A DNA stretch of 50,995 bases from Pseudogracilibacillus auburnensis (GTDB taxonomy: Bacteria > Bacillota > Bacilli > Bacillales > Amphibacillaceae), in assembly GCF_003201975.1 (NCBI RefSeq), contig NZ_QJJQ01000004.1, positions 192,780 to 243,774 on the forward strand. Direction: 5' to 3'. Shown here piece after piece: positions 35,167 through 43,365 of the stretch. A program made the translations under genes and the position numbers. Numbering within the stretch: the stretch's first letter is position 1; each line of letters begins with the position of its first letter. The notes under the pieces were generated by a model that was given only the letters and a program-made list of their open reading frames with translations, did no database searches and had not been told where the DNA came from.

Positions 35167-35714
35167 TGTTTAGCATAATTATATTTGAAGATACTTGTTG
35201 ATAAAAATTAGTTGCAAAATTACTACATCTAGCTTCGGCGTACAGGGGGCGTAGTAGTGTAGCCAATGGCACAAATCTTTACGCGAAGTGCAGTTCCAGG
35301 AAGTGACACTTTGGTGACAAGCTTAATTTACAGCAACTTCGGGCTTTTTTTAGGACTTGCGATTGTTTTTTGGACAAGGACTTAGTCACCCTTATTCAAG
35401 TCAACATCGGTAATCGTTCGATGGCAGACAGACTAAAAATGGCTTGGGCATAAGTCGAACCTGTGCCCATTCTAGTTAAGAAATGCCATTAACGTCACGC
35501 GGCATCTTTCCCCGTGACCATTGCAGTCAAGAAAAGAAATCACGGGCACGCGGGCTTCCTCTACCTTGCCCACCCTAAGTCAGAAATCTCAAGAAGGGGT
35601 TTACTACAATGAATGTTTAAAGTCGAATTGCTGACATCTGGCATAATATAAAAAATGCAAAATTCAGAGCCCTCTGCCTCATACAATTATTCTAAAAAAA
35701 TACTCGATAACCTG
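35167..35714. repeat. Repeat- and remnant-rich gap
   Basis: ACTACATCTAGC and GGCGTAGTAGTGTAG near 35202-35262 form a hairpin; GGGGCGTAGTAGT is shared with 29237. A 39-codon remnant, MAQIFTRSAVPGSDTLVTSL... at 35266-35385, looks like two thirds of a membrane segment of a lost protein. At 35440-35580 lie GC-rich repeats including TTAACGTCACGCGGC and GGCATCTTTCCCCGTG. Confidence 0.45.
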
Positions 35715-36569
35715 TTAAAGCAAAAATGTTTTCCCATCACGTTGTTCGATTTTTCTTTCTTTCATTAATCGTCCGAGCGCACGTTTAAAAGCAGATTTAC
35801 TCATTTGGAAAGTATGACGGATTTCGGCAGGGTCACTTTTGTCATTAAAAGCAATTTCCCCGTCTGCCTCTTGTAAAACCGCTAAAATTTTTTCCGCATC
35901 ATCAGCCATTCGCTCATGTTTTAGTGGGAGAAGGGAGACATTTAATGTGCCGTCTTCCTTTACTTCTATAACACGTCCAGTAATATATTCACCGAAACGC
36001 GGTTCTTTTGTTCGCTCAGTATGGTGAATAAATCCTCGATAATTTTCGCCTGTTAACATGACAGTTCCTTCTCGATCAACACGAATAACATGGCCACTGA
36101 CTGATTCGTTTAATTCAATTTCTTCAGCAAATCCAAATAAATCAGCAAAGATTCTTTCAGTTGCTGGAACTGCTAGTAAGCGATTGTTACTATCAGCTTT
36201 TAAAGTAACATATATTTTATCTCCTTGTTTTGGCCAAACAGACTTGAACAAGGGTAAATCTTCACTGAAAATTAGTATATCCTCCCCAATTCCGATATCA
36301 ATAAAAGCACCTAAATGGGGGATGACATCAACAACTTCTGCCCAATCGTACAGACCAACAACAACTTTTGGTAGGGTAGTCGTTGCAAGTAGTTGTTTCT
36401 TTTTATCTGTATAAAGAAATACATCGATAAAGGCACCAATTTCACTATTTTGTACCTTTTCATCCAATGGAACTAATACTTTCATTGTTCCTTTCGTTAA
36501 TAAAAATCCTTCATTCGTTCGTTCTGTTACACGCATCGTATGTATCGTACCAACTGGTAATTTTGACAT
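35715..36569 (-). CDS. cvfB: CvfB-family S1-like RNA-binding regulator (YitL)
   Basis: A 284-residue protein with three S1-like beta-barrel regions (about 5-65, 70-135 with VVDVIPHLGAFIDIGIGEDILI, and 145-210) and a C-terminal winged helix (SDPAEIRHTFQMSKSAFKRALGRLMKERKIEQRDG). This layout is diagnostic for CvfB, called virulence regulator B in S. aureus and YitL in B. subtilis. It binds RNA and affects gene expression broadly. ATG with AAGGAAGG upstream. Monocistronic. Confidence 0.92.
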   Translation of the reverse strand: MSKLPVGTIHTMRVTERTNEGFLLTKGTMKVLVPLDEKVQNSEIGAFIDVFLYTDKKKQLLATTTLPKVVVGLYDWAEVVDVIPHLGAFIDIGIGEDILIFSEDLPLFKSVWPKQGDKIYVTLKADSNNRLLAVPATERIFADLFGFAEEIELNESVSGHVIRVDREGTVMLTGENYRGFIHHTERTKEPRFGEYITGRVIEVKEDGTLNVSLLPLKHERMADDAEKILAVLQEADGEIAFNDKSDPAEIRHTFQMSKSAFKRALGRLMKERKIEQRDGKTFLL

Positions 36570-36969
36570 CGAAAAACCTTCCTTCCATCCTATTGGAAAA
36601 GGGATACCCTATCAAAAGAGTACCCCTTTATTGTATAAAGTAACACATTTAATTATTTTTTATCCCCGACGATCATTTAATCGGGTGGGAAATCTCTATT
36701 AAATAAATACGTTCATTTTAAATCATGAGATGCCAAAGATTTCACTTTACCGCGGTCTCTAATTCCACTGGTGTTTTCTAACTTAAGCAACGTAAGCCCA
36801 ACCTACTCTTACGTCCTTGCGACCCTAAAATCGCGCCAGTGTGAATAAGCATCTGCAAAAACAACTTGTAGAATGCCAGTTCACTAAAAGTATTACTTTA
36901 TCATTCAACTCAGGTATGATCTCACACATTGCCTTAAAAGTCAAATAATATGTCCATTTATTAAAAAAG
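36570..36969. other. Gap upstream of cvfB and downstream of the GntR/ABC/CPBP operon
   Basis: AAAGGGATAC and GTACCCCTTT near 36595-36629 form a hairpin, and CCCGA/TCGGG a smaller one at 36665-36685. The stretch 36730-36860 has GC-rich repeat-like sequence (CTTACGTCCTTGCGACCC). No T-rich terminator is obvious for the CPBP gene. Confidence 0.4.
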
Positions 36970-37863
36970 TTAATTTACTGCTTTAATATTACGGTTCTTA
37001 GTATATAAATAAGTGGCAAAAAATCCGGCTATAATTAATAATGTTGCTAGTGCTCCACCTTCAAGTCCGAAAGCACCACCTGTTAATAAGTCGTTCGTTT
37101 CCGACACTTCTATCGCATACATTCCATAAGGCGAAGTGCCACTAACCGCAAATCCAAATACATTCCCTTGGAAAAAGTTCCACGTAATATGATAGCCGAT
37201 CGGAAGTAAGAGGCTTTTTGTCATATCAAACATATAAGCAAATAAAATACCTACGAGCGCAATATTTACTAAACCCAAAATACTAACATTCGGATTTGTC
37301 CCATGAACGAGACTAAAAACAAGCGCCGACACGACATAAATGACCCATTTCTTATTTCCTCTTTCCTCCATTGTTTTCATCACGTAACCTCTAAAGAACA
37401 TTTCTTCAAAGAAACCGACAAGAATAAAGAGAATGAGAAAAGATAGTGTATACCAAGTGATTTCAGGATTTAGTAGACTTGATAAAAGGGTGACATCTCC
37501 AGTTGCAAGTAAAATAAAAAATATTGCTGCAATTGATGCTGCCCCTAAAAAAAGTCCGAAAATAAAATCCCCCCTAGGTCCTTGGATACCTAATTGATTT
37601 GGGTTCTTTTTATTTATAGCCCGAAAAACGACTAATGTTGCCGCTATTCCACCGATTGAGCCGGCTCCTTGTGTTAGTAAGACCATCCATGGACTCATCG
37701 CACCTAAATCGAATTCCATCGATATTTCCCCAGAGGAAATTTCGAAGATCGATAGTAATGTCATGCCAGGTAACATAAAAATAGTTTGACCAATAAAAAC
37801 GAAAAGAAGGGCGATAAATATAAGCCATCCAGCTCGAACTTGCTTATTTTTGTTTTGAAACAT
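36970..37863 (-). CDS. CPBP-family intramembrane metalloprotease
   Basis: A 297-residue protein with about 8 membrane segments. The CPBP/Abi motifs are present: EEMFFRGYV (EExxxR) near 158, LVHGTNP with the second-motif His near 195, and HITWNFFQGN (HxxxN) near 233. In this clan they act as prenyl-type CAAX proteases or bacteriocin immunity proteins. ATG 37863 follows GAGAGGATGA. Last gene of the ABC operon; the start overlaps the upstream frame closely, so co-expression with the exporter is likely. Confidence 0.88.
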   Translation of the reverse strand: MFQNKNKQVRAGWLIFIALLFVFIGQTIFMLPGMTLLSIFEISSGEISMEFDLGAMSPWMVLLTQGAGSIGGIAATLVVFRAINKKNPNQLGIQGPRGDFIFGLFLGAASIAAIFFILLATGDVTLLSSLLNPEITWYTLSFLILFILVGFFEEMFFRGYVMKTMEERGNKKWVIYVVSALVFSLVHGTNPNVSILGLVNIALVGILFAYMFDMTKSLLLPIGYHITWNFFQGNVFGFAVSGTSPYGMYAIEVSETNDLLTGGAFGLEGGALATLLIIAGFFATYLYTKNRNIKAVN

Positions 37864-37877
37864 GAATCTCATCCTCT

Positions 37878-38534
37878 CTAACAATTTTTTGTATTAAAAA
37901 TTTTCACCGTAAGTAGCATTGAAAAATAAAGTATGATGCCTGTTACAATTGTAAGCACGATATAAGGGTAATATGGTATATACTTCTCCAATAGTAAGAC
38001 AAATCCAGCATCTAGTTTATTAAAAATAATTTCATCTTTTAGATGTAATACTTTTACAAGTTCATCTAATAAGAAAAAGGTAAATATACTATTTAATACC
38101 ATGAAGATAACGAATGCATAGATTGCCTGAACCATATGTAAAATTGGGATGGCAATTGCAATGGCAAGAAACCCAATACAAAGGAGTAAAACCATATCTC
38201 TCCAGCCGTATATATAATAATGTTCAGGTAATACCGGCAATAGTAAAAGCATATATACTTTTTGCAAAACAATGATAAGAACAACAATCAGCATACAATA
38301 CAAATACCGGCTTTGAATCATTGTTTTTCGTTTAATCGGCAAACTAATGATAAATTGGTTTACACGATATCGATCATCAGAATAAAAGACAGAATAACAA
38401 AAGGCAAAAAAACTAATAAAAAAAGTAATATATGGTGAAAGGATGGTAATATAAGCGCCTAGAATAAATAAACAAAAACTACTATACGACAACCAACTAT
38501 TCAGAAGCAAATCTTTTTTTAAGAGTGCTAACAT
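37878..38534 (-). CDS. ABC-2 type permease, second subunit
   Basis: A 218-residue protein with six membrane segments (pairs near 15-50, 75-130 and 145-210). FYSDDRYRVNQFIISLPIKRKTMIQSRY resembles the equivalent region (FYFDRKNKVNRTIISLPLSKNIIVLARY) of the upstream permease, so the two are paralogues that form a heterodimer. The ATG at 38534 follows AAGGAGG; the longer frame overlaps the upstream gene by 23 bases. Confidence 0.82.
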   Translation of the reverse strand: MLALLKKDLLLNSWLSYSSFCLFILGAYITILSPYITFFISFFAFCYSVFYSDDRYRVNQFIISLPIKRKTMIQSRYLYCMLIVVLIIVLQKVYMLLLLPVLPEHYYIYGWRDMVLLLCIGFLAIAIAIPILHMVQAIYAFVIFMVLNSIFTFFLLDELVKVLHLKDEIIFNKLDAGFVLLLEKYIPYYPYIVLTIVTGIILYFSMLLTVKIFNTKNC

Positions 38535-38544
38535 GAAATCCTCC

Positions 38545-39144
38545 TTATACGATATCCTTTTTAGCAAAAATAAAACAAGAAATTACATACGAGATACATA
38601 AACTAATAAAAGATAACAATAATAATGTGGCAACAGGTTGAATATCGATCAGACCAAAGAAAAAAAGATAGATTGGATCGAACAGTTCATATGTTGCTCC
38701 AAATAAAAAAACGAGTGAGCTAACGCTAAGTAATAAAAATTGGATAATGGCAGCAAGTAAAAAGGAGTTAACAAGATAATAAATTGGTAGAGATATTGCA
38801 ATTGCCAAACATATGGCAGTGAAAATAATTAGCACGATAGATCCAGGAAGTTGTTGATTCAACAACCATACATATAAAAAAAACAAGGTAAAAACGAGAA
38901 AGAGAAAGACATATCTAGCTAAAACAATGATATTTTTGCTTAGTGGTAAACTGATGATCGTTCGGTTCACTTTGTTTTTACGATCAAAATAAAATACATA
39001 AGCACATAAGATAATAAAAAAATTAAAATAAGTAATTAAAGGTATATTTGGAAGCGGAAAGATATGAACGATTAATAGTAGCAATGATACCACCACAATA
39101 AGTTGATGGTTCAACATCCAATCACGTTTCACCATTTGCCACAT
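38545..39144 (-). CDS. ABC-2 type permease, first subunit
   Basis: A 199-residue protein with six membrane segments and the cytosolic loop YFDRKNKVNRTIISLPLSKN found in YtrC/ABC-2 permeases. ATG 39144 has AAGGAGG 8 bases upstream; a TTG at 39147 is a less likely start. It lies directly after the ATPase gene. Confidence 0.82.
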   Translation of the reverse strand: MWQMVKRDWMLNHQLIVVVSLLLLIVHIFPLPNIPLITYFNFFIILCAYVFYFDRKNKVNRTIISLPLSKNIIVLARYVFLFLVFTLFFLYVWLLNQQLPGSIVLIIFTAICLAIAISLPIYYLVNSFLLAAIIQFLLLSVSSLVFLFGATYELFDPIYLFFFGLIDIQPVATLLLLSFISLCISYVISCFIFAKKDIV

Positions 39145-39147
39145 CAA

Positions 39148-39999
39148 TTATTCCTCCTTCTTCACAAAAAAATACATAATATCTTCTAGTGTCGCCTTTT
39201 CAATGACAACATCATCCCTAAATTCGGCAAAAAGGGAAGGATCTCCTTCAAAAAGAGCTGTAAAGCCAATCTCTGTTTCTTGCAACCCGACAAATAAAGA
39301 CCTAATATCTGCATCTATAAAGTCTGCTTTTCCTTTTATAATAAAATATTGTTCACGAATATCTTCCATCGTTTTTTGAAAAAGAATTTCCCCTTCATGG
39401 ATAAAAATAATATGATCGGCAATTTTATCTAAATCAGTCGTAATATGTGTCGATAAAAAGATCGTTTGTCGTTCATTTACCATTAACTCTTGGAGCAATT
39501 CCAAAAGCTCCCGACGAAAAATTGGATCAAGTCCAGCTGTCGGTTCATCCATAACGATAAATTCTGGCTGATGTGTGAGTGCAAAAAGGAGCGAACATTT
39601 TACTTTCATCCCTTTAGAAAACTGTTTGAGCTTTTTCTTATATGGTAAATTGAATTTCTGTAAGTATTTCTCGAAAAGTTCTTCATTCCAATTTTGATAC
39701 AATGGGGCAATAAAGGCTCTCATTTTTTTTATGGTGAAATCATCATACATATATAAATCATCATAGACAAATCCAACCTTTTGTTTAGAGTGGTAGTCTT
39801 TATGGGGGTGACCAAATAAATAAATCTCCCCTTCGTCGATTTTCAATAAATCCATCATCATTTGAATCGTCGTCGTTTTTCCACTACCATTTGGTCCAAT
39901 AAAACCTGTAATAAATCCTTGAGGAATCATGAAATTTAACTTTCCAATGTTGAAATCTTTTCGTTTTTTTGACACGTTATGAAATTCCACAACATTCAT
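39148..39999 (-). CDS. ABC-2 transporter ATPase (YtrB/BcrA-like)
   Basis: A 283-residue ATPase: Walker A GPNGSGKTT near 33, Walker B FIVMDEPTAGLD near 150, and a degenerate signature QFSKGMKVKCSL instead of LSGGQ, as in YtrB and bacitracin/lantibiotic exporters. ATG 39999 has GAGGAGG 8 bases upstream and comes one base after the regulator stop. In B. subtilis ytr operons these exporters respond to wall-active antibiotics; that role is inference here. Confidence 0.88.
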   Translation of the reverse strand: MNVVEFHNVSKKRKDFNIGKLNFMIPQGFITGFIGPNGSGKTTTIQMMMDLLKIDEGEIYLFGHPHKDYHSKQKVGFVYDDLYMYDDFTIKKMRAFIAPLYQNWNEELFEKYLQKFNLPYKKKLKQFSKGMKVKCSLLFALTHQPEFIVMDEPTAGLDPIFRRELLELLQELMVNERQTIFLSTHITTDLDKIADHIIFIHEGEILFQKTMEDIREQYFIIKGKADFIDADIRSLFVGLQETEIGFTALFEGDPSLFAEFRDDVVIEKATLEDIMYFFVKKEE

Positions 40000-40000
40000 G

Positions 40001-40378
40001 CTACACATCCTCCTCATAATAAACGTCTAAAAGCTCGATAAAATCTTGTTTTGTTAGCCCGATTTGTTTACCAGATTGGACAACCCTTTCGAGCTCATTT
40101 TCAATTTCACGCATTTGCCATTCTTTTAACACATGTGGTTGTTGACCAGCAACGAACGTTCCTTTCCCAATCGTCGAAATTACATATCCTTCACGTTCCA
40201 GTTCTTCATAGGCACGTTTCGTCGTAATCACACTTACTTTTAACTCTTTTGCCAAAACGCGCATAGAGGGAAGGGAATCTCCTTCTTGCAACTTACCTGT
40301 AAATATATGCTGTTTAATTTGGTCTTTTATTTGTTCAAAAAGTGGAACTTTACTATTTGTAGCAATGAGAATATTCAC
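40001..40378 (-). CDS. YtrA-type GntR repressor
   Basis: A 125-residue protein with an N-terminal winged helix (PLFEQIKDQIKQHIFTGKLQEGDSLPSMRVLAKELKVSVITTKRAYEELEREGYVISTIGKGTFV) and only a short C-terminal helical dimerisation arm. This is the YtrA subfamily that sits first in ABC exporter operons. The GTG at 40378 follows GGAGGTGA, within the longer frame. Operator-like palindrome upstream. Confidence 0.9.
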   Translation of the reverse strand: MNILIATNSKVPLFEQIKDQIKQHIFTGKLQEGDSLPSMRVLAKELKVSVITTKRAYEELEREGYVISTIGKGTFVAGQQPHVLKEWQMREIENELERVVQSGKQIGLTKQDFIELLDVYYEEDV

Positions 40379-40401
40379 AAAATAGCTCACCTCCAAAATA
40401 A

Positions 40402-40424
40402 TTGTGTATATACATTATATACAA
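40402..40424 (-). promoter_or_regulatory. Candidate operator of the YtrA-type repressor
   Basis: TTGTGTATAT and ATATACAA half-sites around a central ACATT give a 23-base palindrome (GTATAT-ACATT-ATATAC core) 24 bases upstream of the regulator start, where it would overlap the promoter. Confidence 0.65.
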
Positions 40425-40509
40425 TATAGACATTTGTGCAAGGATAAAGATTTTTAAAAATGAATTATGATACACTAATAGAAACAAAAATGATAAAGCG
40501 GGTGTGCAA

Positions 40510-41301
40510 ATGGATTTATTATTAAAAGGAAAGTCAGTGATCGTAACTGGGGCTAGTCAAGGGCTCGGAAAGGCGATTGCAACGGAATTTGCAAGGGAAG
40601 AGGCAGCTGTGTTTATCAGTAGTCGTAGTGAGGAAAAGTTGCAGAAGACGGTAAAAGAAATCCGGGAGGAAACAGGAAATAACGATGTCAACTATGTCGT
40701 TTGTGATATGAAGGAAGTTGACCAAATGAAAACACTCATTCAAAAAGTAGTCGATAAAAATGGTACAGTGCATGTTTTAATCAATAATGCTGGCGGGCCA
40801 CCAGCTGGTGAATTCATGAAAATGACTGATGATGACTGGTATCACGCTTTTGAACAAAACCTACTTAGTGTCGTACGTGCAACAAGGCATGTAATTCCAT
40901 ATATGAAAAGACAAGAAGCAGGTCGGATTGTCAATATTACCTCTTCTTCGATTAAACAAAGTATCGACAATCTTATTCTTTCAAATACAATGCGTCCAGG
41001 TGTTTTAGGGCTAACAAAAAGCTTATCTCAAGAATTTGCCGCTCATAATATTTTAGTGAATACGGTAGGACCCGGGAAAATTGCAACAGAAAGATTGATG
41101 CAGTTGAATGCAATAACGGCATCCCAACAAGGAAAATCTATGGAGGAAATTGAAAAAGCATCTATTTCAGATATCCCACTAGGTCGTTACGGAAAACCTG
41201 AGGAGTTTGCCAAAGCAGTCGTATTTTTAGCTTCATTTGCCAATACGTATATTACCGGACAAGCTTTAATTGTTGACGGAGCGTCGGTAAAAGCAATATA
41301 A
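40510..41301 (+). CDS. Short-chain dehydrogenase/reductase family protein without the YxxxK pair
   Basis: A 263-residue SDR with an N-terminal cofactor motif TGASQGLGK, the NNAGG strand motif and a C-terminal ITGQALIVDG. The active-site serine region ITSSS is present, but the usual YxxxK aligns with SNTMR (Tyr to Ser, Lys to Arg) in LILSNTMRPGVLGLTK. Some SDR subfamilies share this SN-xx-R pattern, so it is probably a different or altered catalyst. ATG 40510 preferred over GTG 40504. Monocistronic. Substrate unknown. Confidence 0.82.
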   Translation: MDLLLKGKSVIVTGASQGLGKAIATEFAREEAAVFISSRSEEKLQKTVKEIREETGNNDVNYVVCDMKEVDQMKTLIQKVVDKNGTVHVLINNAGGPPAGEFMKMTDDDWYHAFEQNLLSVVRATRHVIPYMKRQEAGRIVNITSSSIKQSIDNLILSNTMRPGVLGLTKSLSQEFAAHNILVNTVGPGKIATERLMQLNAITASQQGKSMEEIEKASISDIPLGRYGKPEEFAKAVVFLASFANTYITGQALIVDGASVKAI

Positions 41302-41304
41302 AAA

Positions 41305-41822
41305 ATGAAGAGGCTGGGACATAACGAAAACGATCAAGTCGAAAGAAGAACAATGAACTACCTTAGCGGAGGAAATATACGTAGATTCCTGGACGGCTAG
41401 AATCGGTCACGTCCATGCGCGACACTAGTCCGTCCCGGGACCGCGTGCTTGCTCACCCCATCAAAGACCTTTGCTGCTGCGCTTACTCGCTTCAATAAAC
41501 ATTGTGCGCTGCGGGGGAAAGGCACCGGTGAGACCCTTAAAGACGCGCTAGCGTGAGCGCGATGACAATCGTCACGTCCTTGGACTGCGCTTACTCGTCC
41601 CATCGAAGAGCCTTTGCACTTTCGTTCCATCAAAAAGCGTTTGTGACGTCATTGATACTAGTACGTCCTGCGACTGCCTTACTCGTCGCAATAAACATTG
41701 TACGTCGGAGGCTCACCATACGCCTTAGGATGTGCAAAGTATCCTTCCGGAGCAAGTTATATGCAGCTACTATGGTTCGGATTTTTCATAGGCAAAAACA
41801 CTATTATCCCAGTCTCTCTTAA
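41305..41822. repeat. Large Bacillaceae-type intergenic repeat with terminal inverted repeats (copy B)
   Basis: The ends are AGAGGCTGGGACATAAC at 41306 and TCCCAGTCTCT near 41810, an inverted pair with one mismatch. Inside are GC-rich units: TGCGCTTACTCG at 41478 and 41588, CAATAAACATTGTGC near 41492 and CAATAAACATTGTACG near 41690, and GCGGGGGAAAGGCACCGG near 41513. Similar units occur at 45.55-45.73 kb and 30.9 kb. The three 60-90-codon frames here are by-products. Confidence 0.75.
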
Positions 41823-41824
41823 AT

Positions 41825-42454
41825 TTAGACTAAATTATATACGCCAATACAGATTAATAGAATTGGTGGAAGGAAGGTAAGTTTCGCTAATAGTTTGTTT
41901 TTCGATAATAATAAACCGATCTTAATTCCAGAATAAACAAATAAACCACTCATCGTTGCGACAAGAAAAGAAGTTAGCATTGGTGAATAACCGAGCATTG
42001 CCGCACCAAATCCTGCTCCAAAAGCATCTAATGCGAGAGCGATACCAAGTACGAACGCTTCTCCAACCGATATTGATCCTGATCGATCCTTATCAGCTTG
42101 GTGTGGATCTGACATGACAGATTTAAAATGACTGAACTTATTTTCATCTTTATTGGTTACATCATGACTTATTTGTTGATTTTTTTTCGAATGTATATTG
42201 GAGTAAAGAACAAATAGGCCAAGCATAATTAAAATGATGCTACCTAAAACACTAGTAATTGCTGGTGAAATAAACATTCGTAAAATATTCCCTACTAACA
42301 TTGAACATAAAACGATGACTCCTGAGCAGAGCATAATAGTTAATAATGCTAGGAAAGAGATGCGAATATTACGCATACCATACGTAATCCCGACACCAAA
42401 TCCATCTAAACTTACTGCGATGACAATTGAAATGAGATTCATATAAAAGATCAT
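41825..42454 (-). CDS. ytaF: YtaF-family sporulation membrane protein (MntP-like fold)
   Basis: A 209-residue protein with six membrane segments in two inverted halves: segment starts NLISIVIAVSLDGFGVGITYG and EAFVLGIALALDAFGAGFGAAMLG are the paired D-containing motifs shared with MntP Mn2+ exporters. A central polar loop reads DPHQADKDRSGSISVGEA, specific for YtaF. In B. subtilis ytaF is a sporulation-period gene. GGATGA before the ATG is a modest site. Role in Mn2+ handling in sporulation is inferred. Confidence 0.85.
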   Translation of the reverse strand: MIFYMNLISIVIAVSLDGFGVGITYGMRNIRISFLALLTIMLCSGVIVLCSMLVGNILRMFISPAITSVLGSIILIMLGLFVLYSNIHSKKNQQISHDVTNKDENKFSHFKSVMSDPHQADKDRSGSISVGEAFVLGIALALDAFGAGFGAAMLGYSPMLTSFLVATMSGLFVYSGIKIGLLLSKNKLLAKLTFLPPILLICIGVYNLV

Positions 42455-42474
42455 GTTTCATCCATTCCCTTAAT

Positions 42475-42698
42475 TGTACGATGTTGGATATCTCCGTGGA
42501 GATACTAAAACTCCCGCTTTAGATAACGGGAGATAAGTGTCACTAAATGTGAAACAAACATGACTTAGGCAGATGAGGTTTACTTCGCCAAGTCTGCTTT
42601 ATCGTATGTGGAAATGGATCAAAATGTGTCGTAAGTCAATCGCCCAAAATCGCTCCATAAGCGCAGGGAATACAGATTCTTCTCCTCACCTAAACTCG
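42475..42698. repeat. Structured dispersed element (copy 2)
   Basis: Stems: TATCTCC-GT-GGAGATA at 42489-42504, CTCCCG/CGGGAG at 42511-42532 and CACCTAA/TTAGGTG near 42698. ATAAGTG, CTAA, ACTTAGG and CCAAGTCTGCTTTATCG follow in the same order as in the element at 9930. The last stem overlaps the end of the YugN-like gene. Confidence 0.4.
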
Positions 42699-43121
42699 TT
42701 AGGTGCGATGAAAAGGAACTGCATTAAGTACGCAATCGATCATTTCTTTACCAGCCAGCTCCCATTTACTTTTATCTTCAATATATCCGTCCCGATCAAC
42801 CGGCTCTTGAAACTGCGCAAACCCAGTGGCGGCAAGTAATGAATCAGCATCACGGTCAAGACCTATATGGACAACATGCTTAATAATATATGGTTGCTCA
42901 AATTCAATTAAAGCATTACGATGGTCAAGCATTCCTTTCACAACGTTAAAAGGAAGTCGAACGTATATTGTTTCCCCACTTTCTCTCCATAATACTGTAT
43001 CAAAATAGCCCGCATGATATTCCCAAGCTCCTCCCAACGTAAAGCCAAATGACTTAGAATGATCGGTCATTTCCCCAAAATAGGTTCTTTTCCCTTGTAA
43101 TTCAGATTCCAGCTTGATCAT
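42699..43121 (-). CDS. YugN-like family protein
   Basis: A 140-residue soluble protein. GFTLGGAWEYHAGYFDTVLWRESGETIYVRLPF matches the YugN-like family core (GWDYD-GYFDYKM...). In B. subtilis yugN sits near metabolic genes but has no known function. AGGAGCGG before the ATG. Monocistronic; its 3' end runs into a dispersed element. Confidence 0.75.
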   Translation of the reverse strand: MIKLESELQGKRTYFGEMTDHSKSFGFTLGGAWEYHAGYFDTVLWRESGETIYVRLPFNVVKGMLDHRNALIEFEQPYIIKHVVHIGLDRDADSLLAATGFAQFQEPVDRDGYIEDKSKWELAGKEMIDCVLNAVPFHRT

Positions 43122-43365
43122 TTATTCCGCTCCTTTTTTTAATATTACTATTCTTATTATGTGGAAAAAAGAAAAGGATATTCTTCCAAAAAAAAGGACT
43201 AAACCTTGTTCGACTACTACTAACTACCTAAATAAGACATTTTAAAACAATTTTTATACAAATATGTGAAAAAGATGAAGGGTATCTAGGTAATATGGTA
43301 TAGTTAATGAAAGCGTTATATAGTCTAAAAGTATGCAAGAAAGGGAACGGGAAGGAGTTTTGACA

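Noticed and set aside
41397-41822. Three small ORFs on both strands
   Set aside because: All lie in the intergenic repeat and mirror its GC-rich units.
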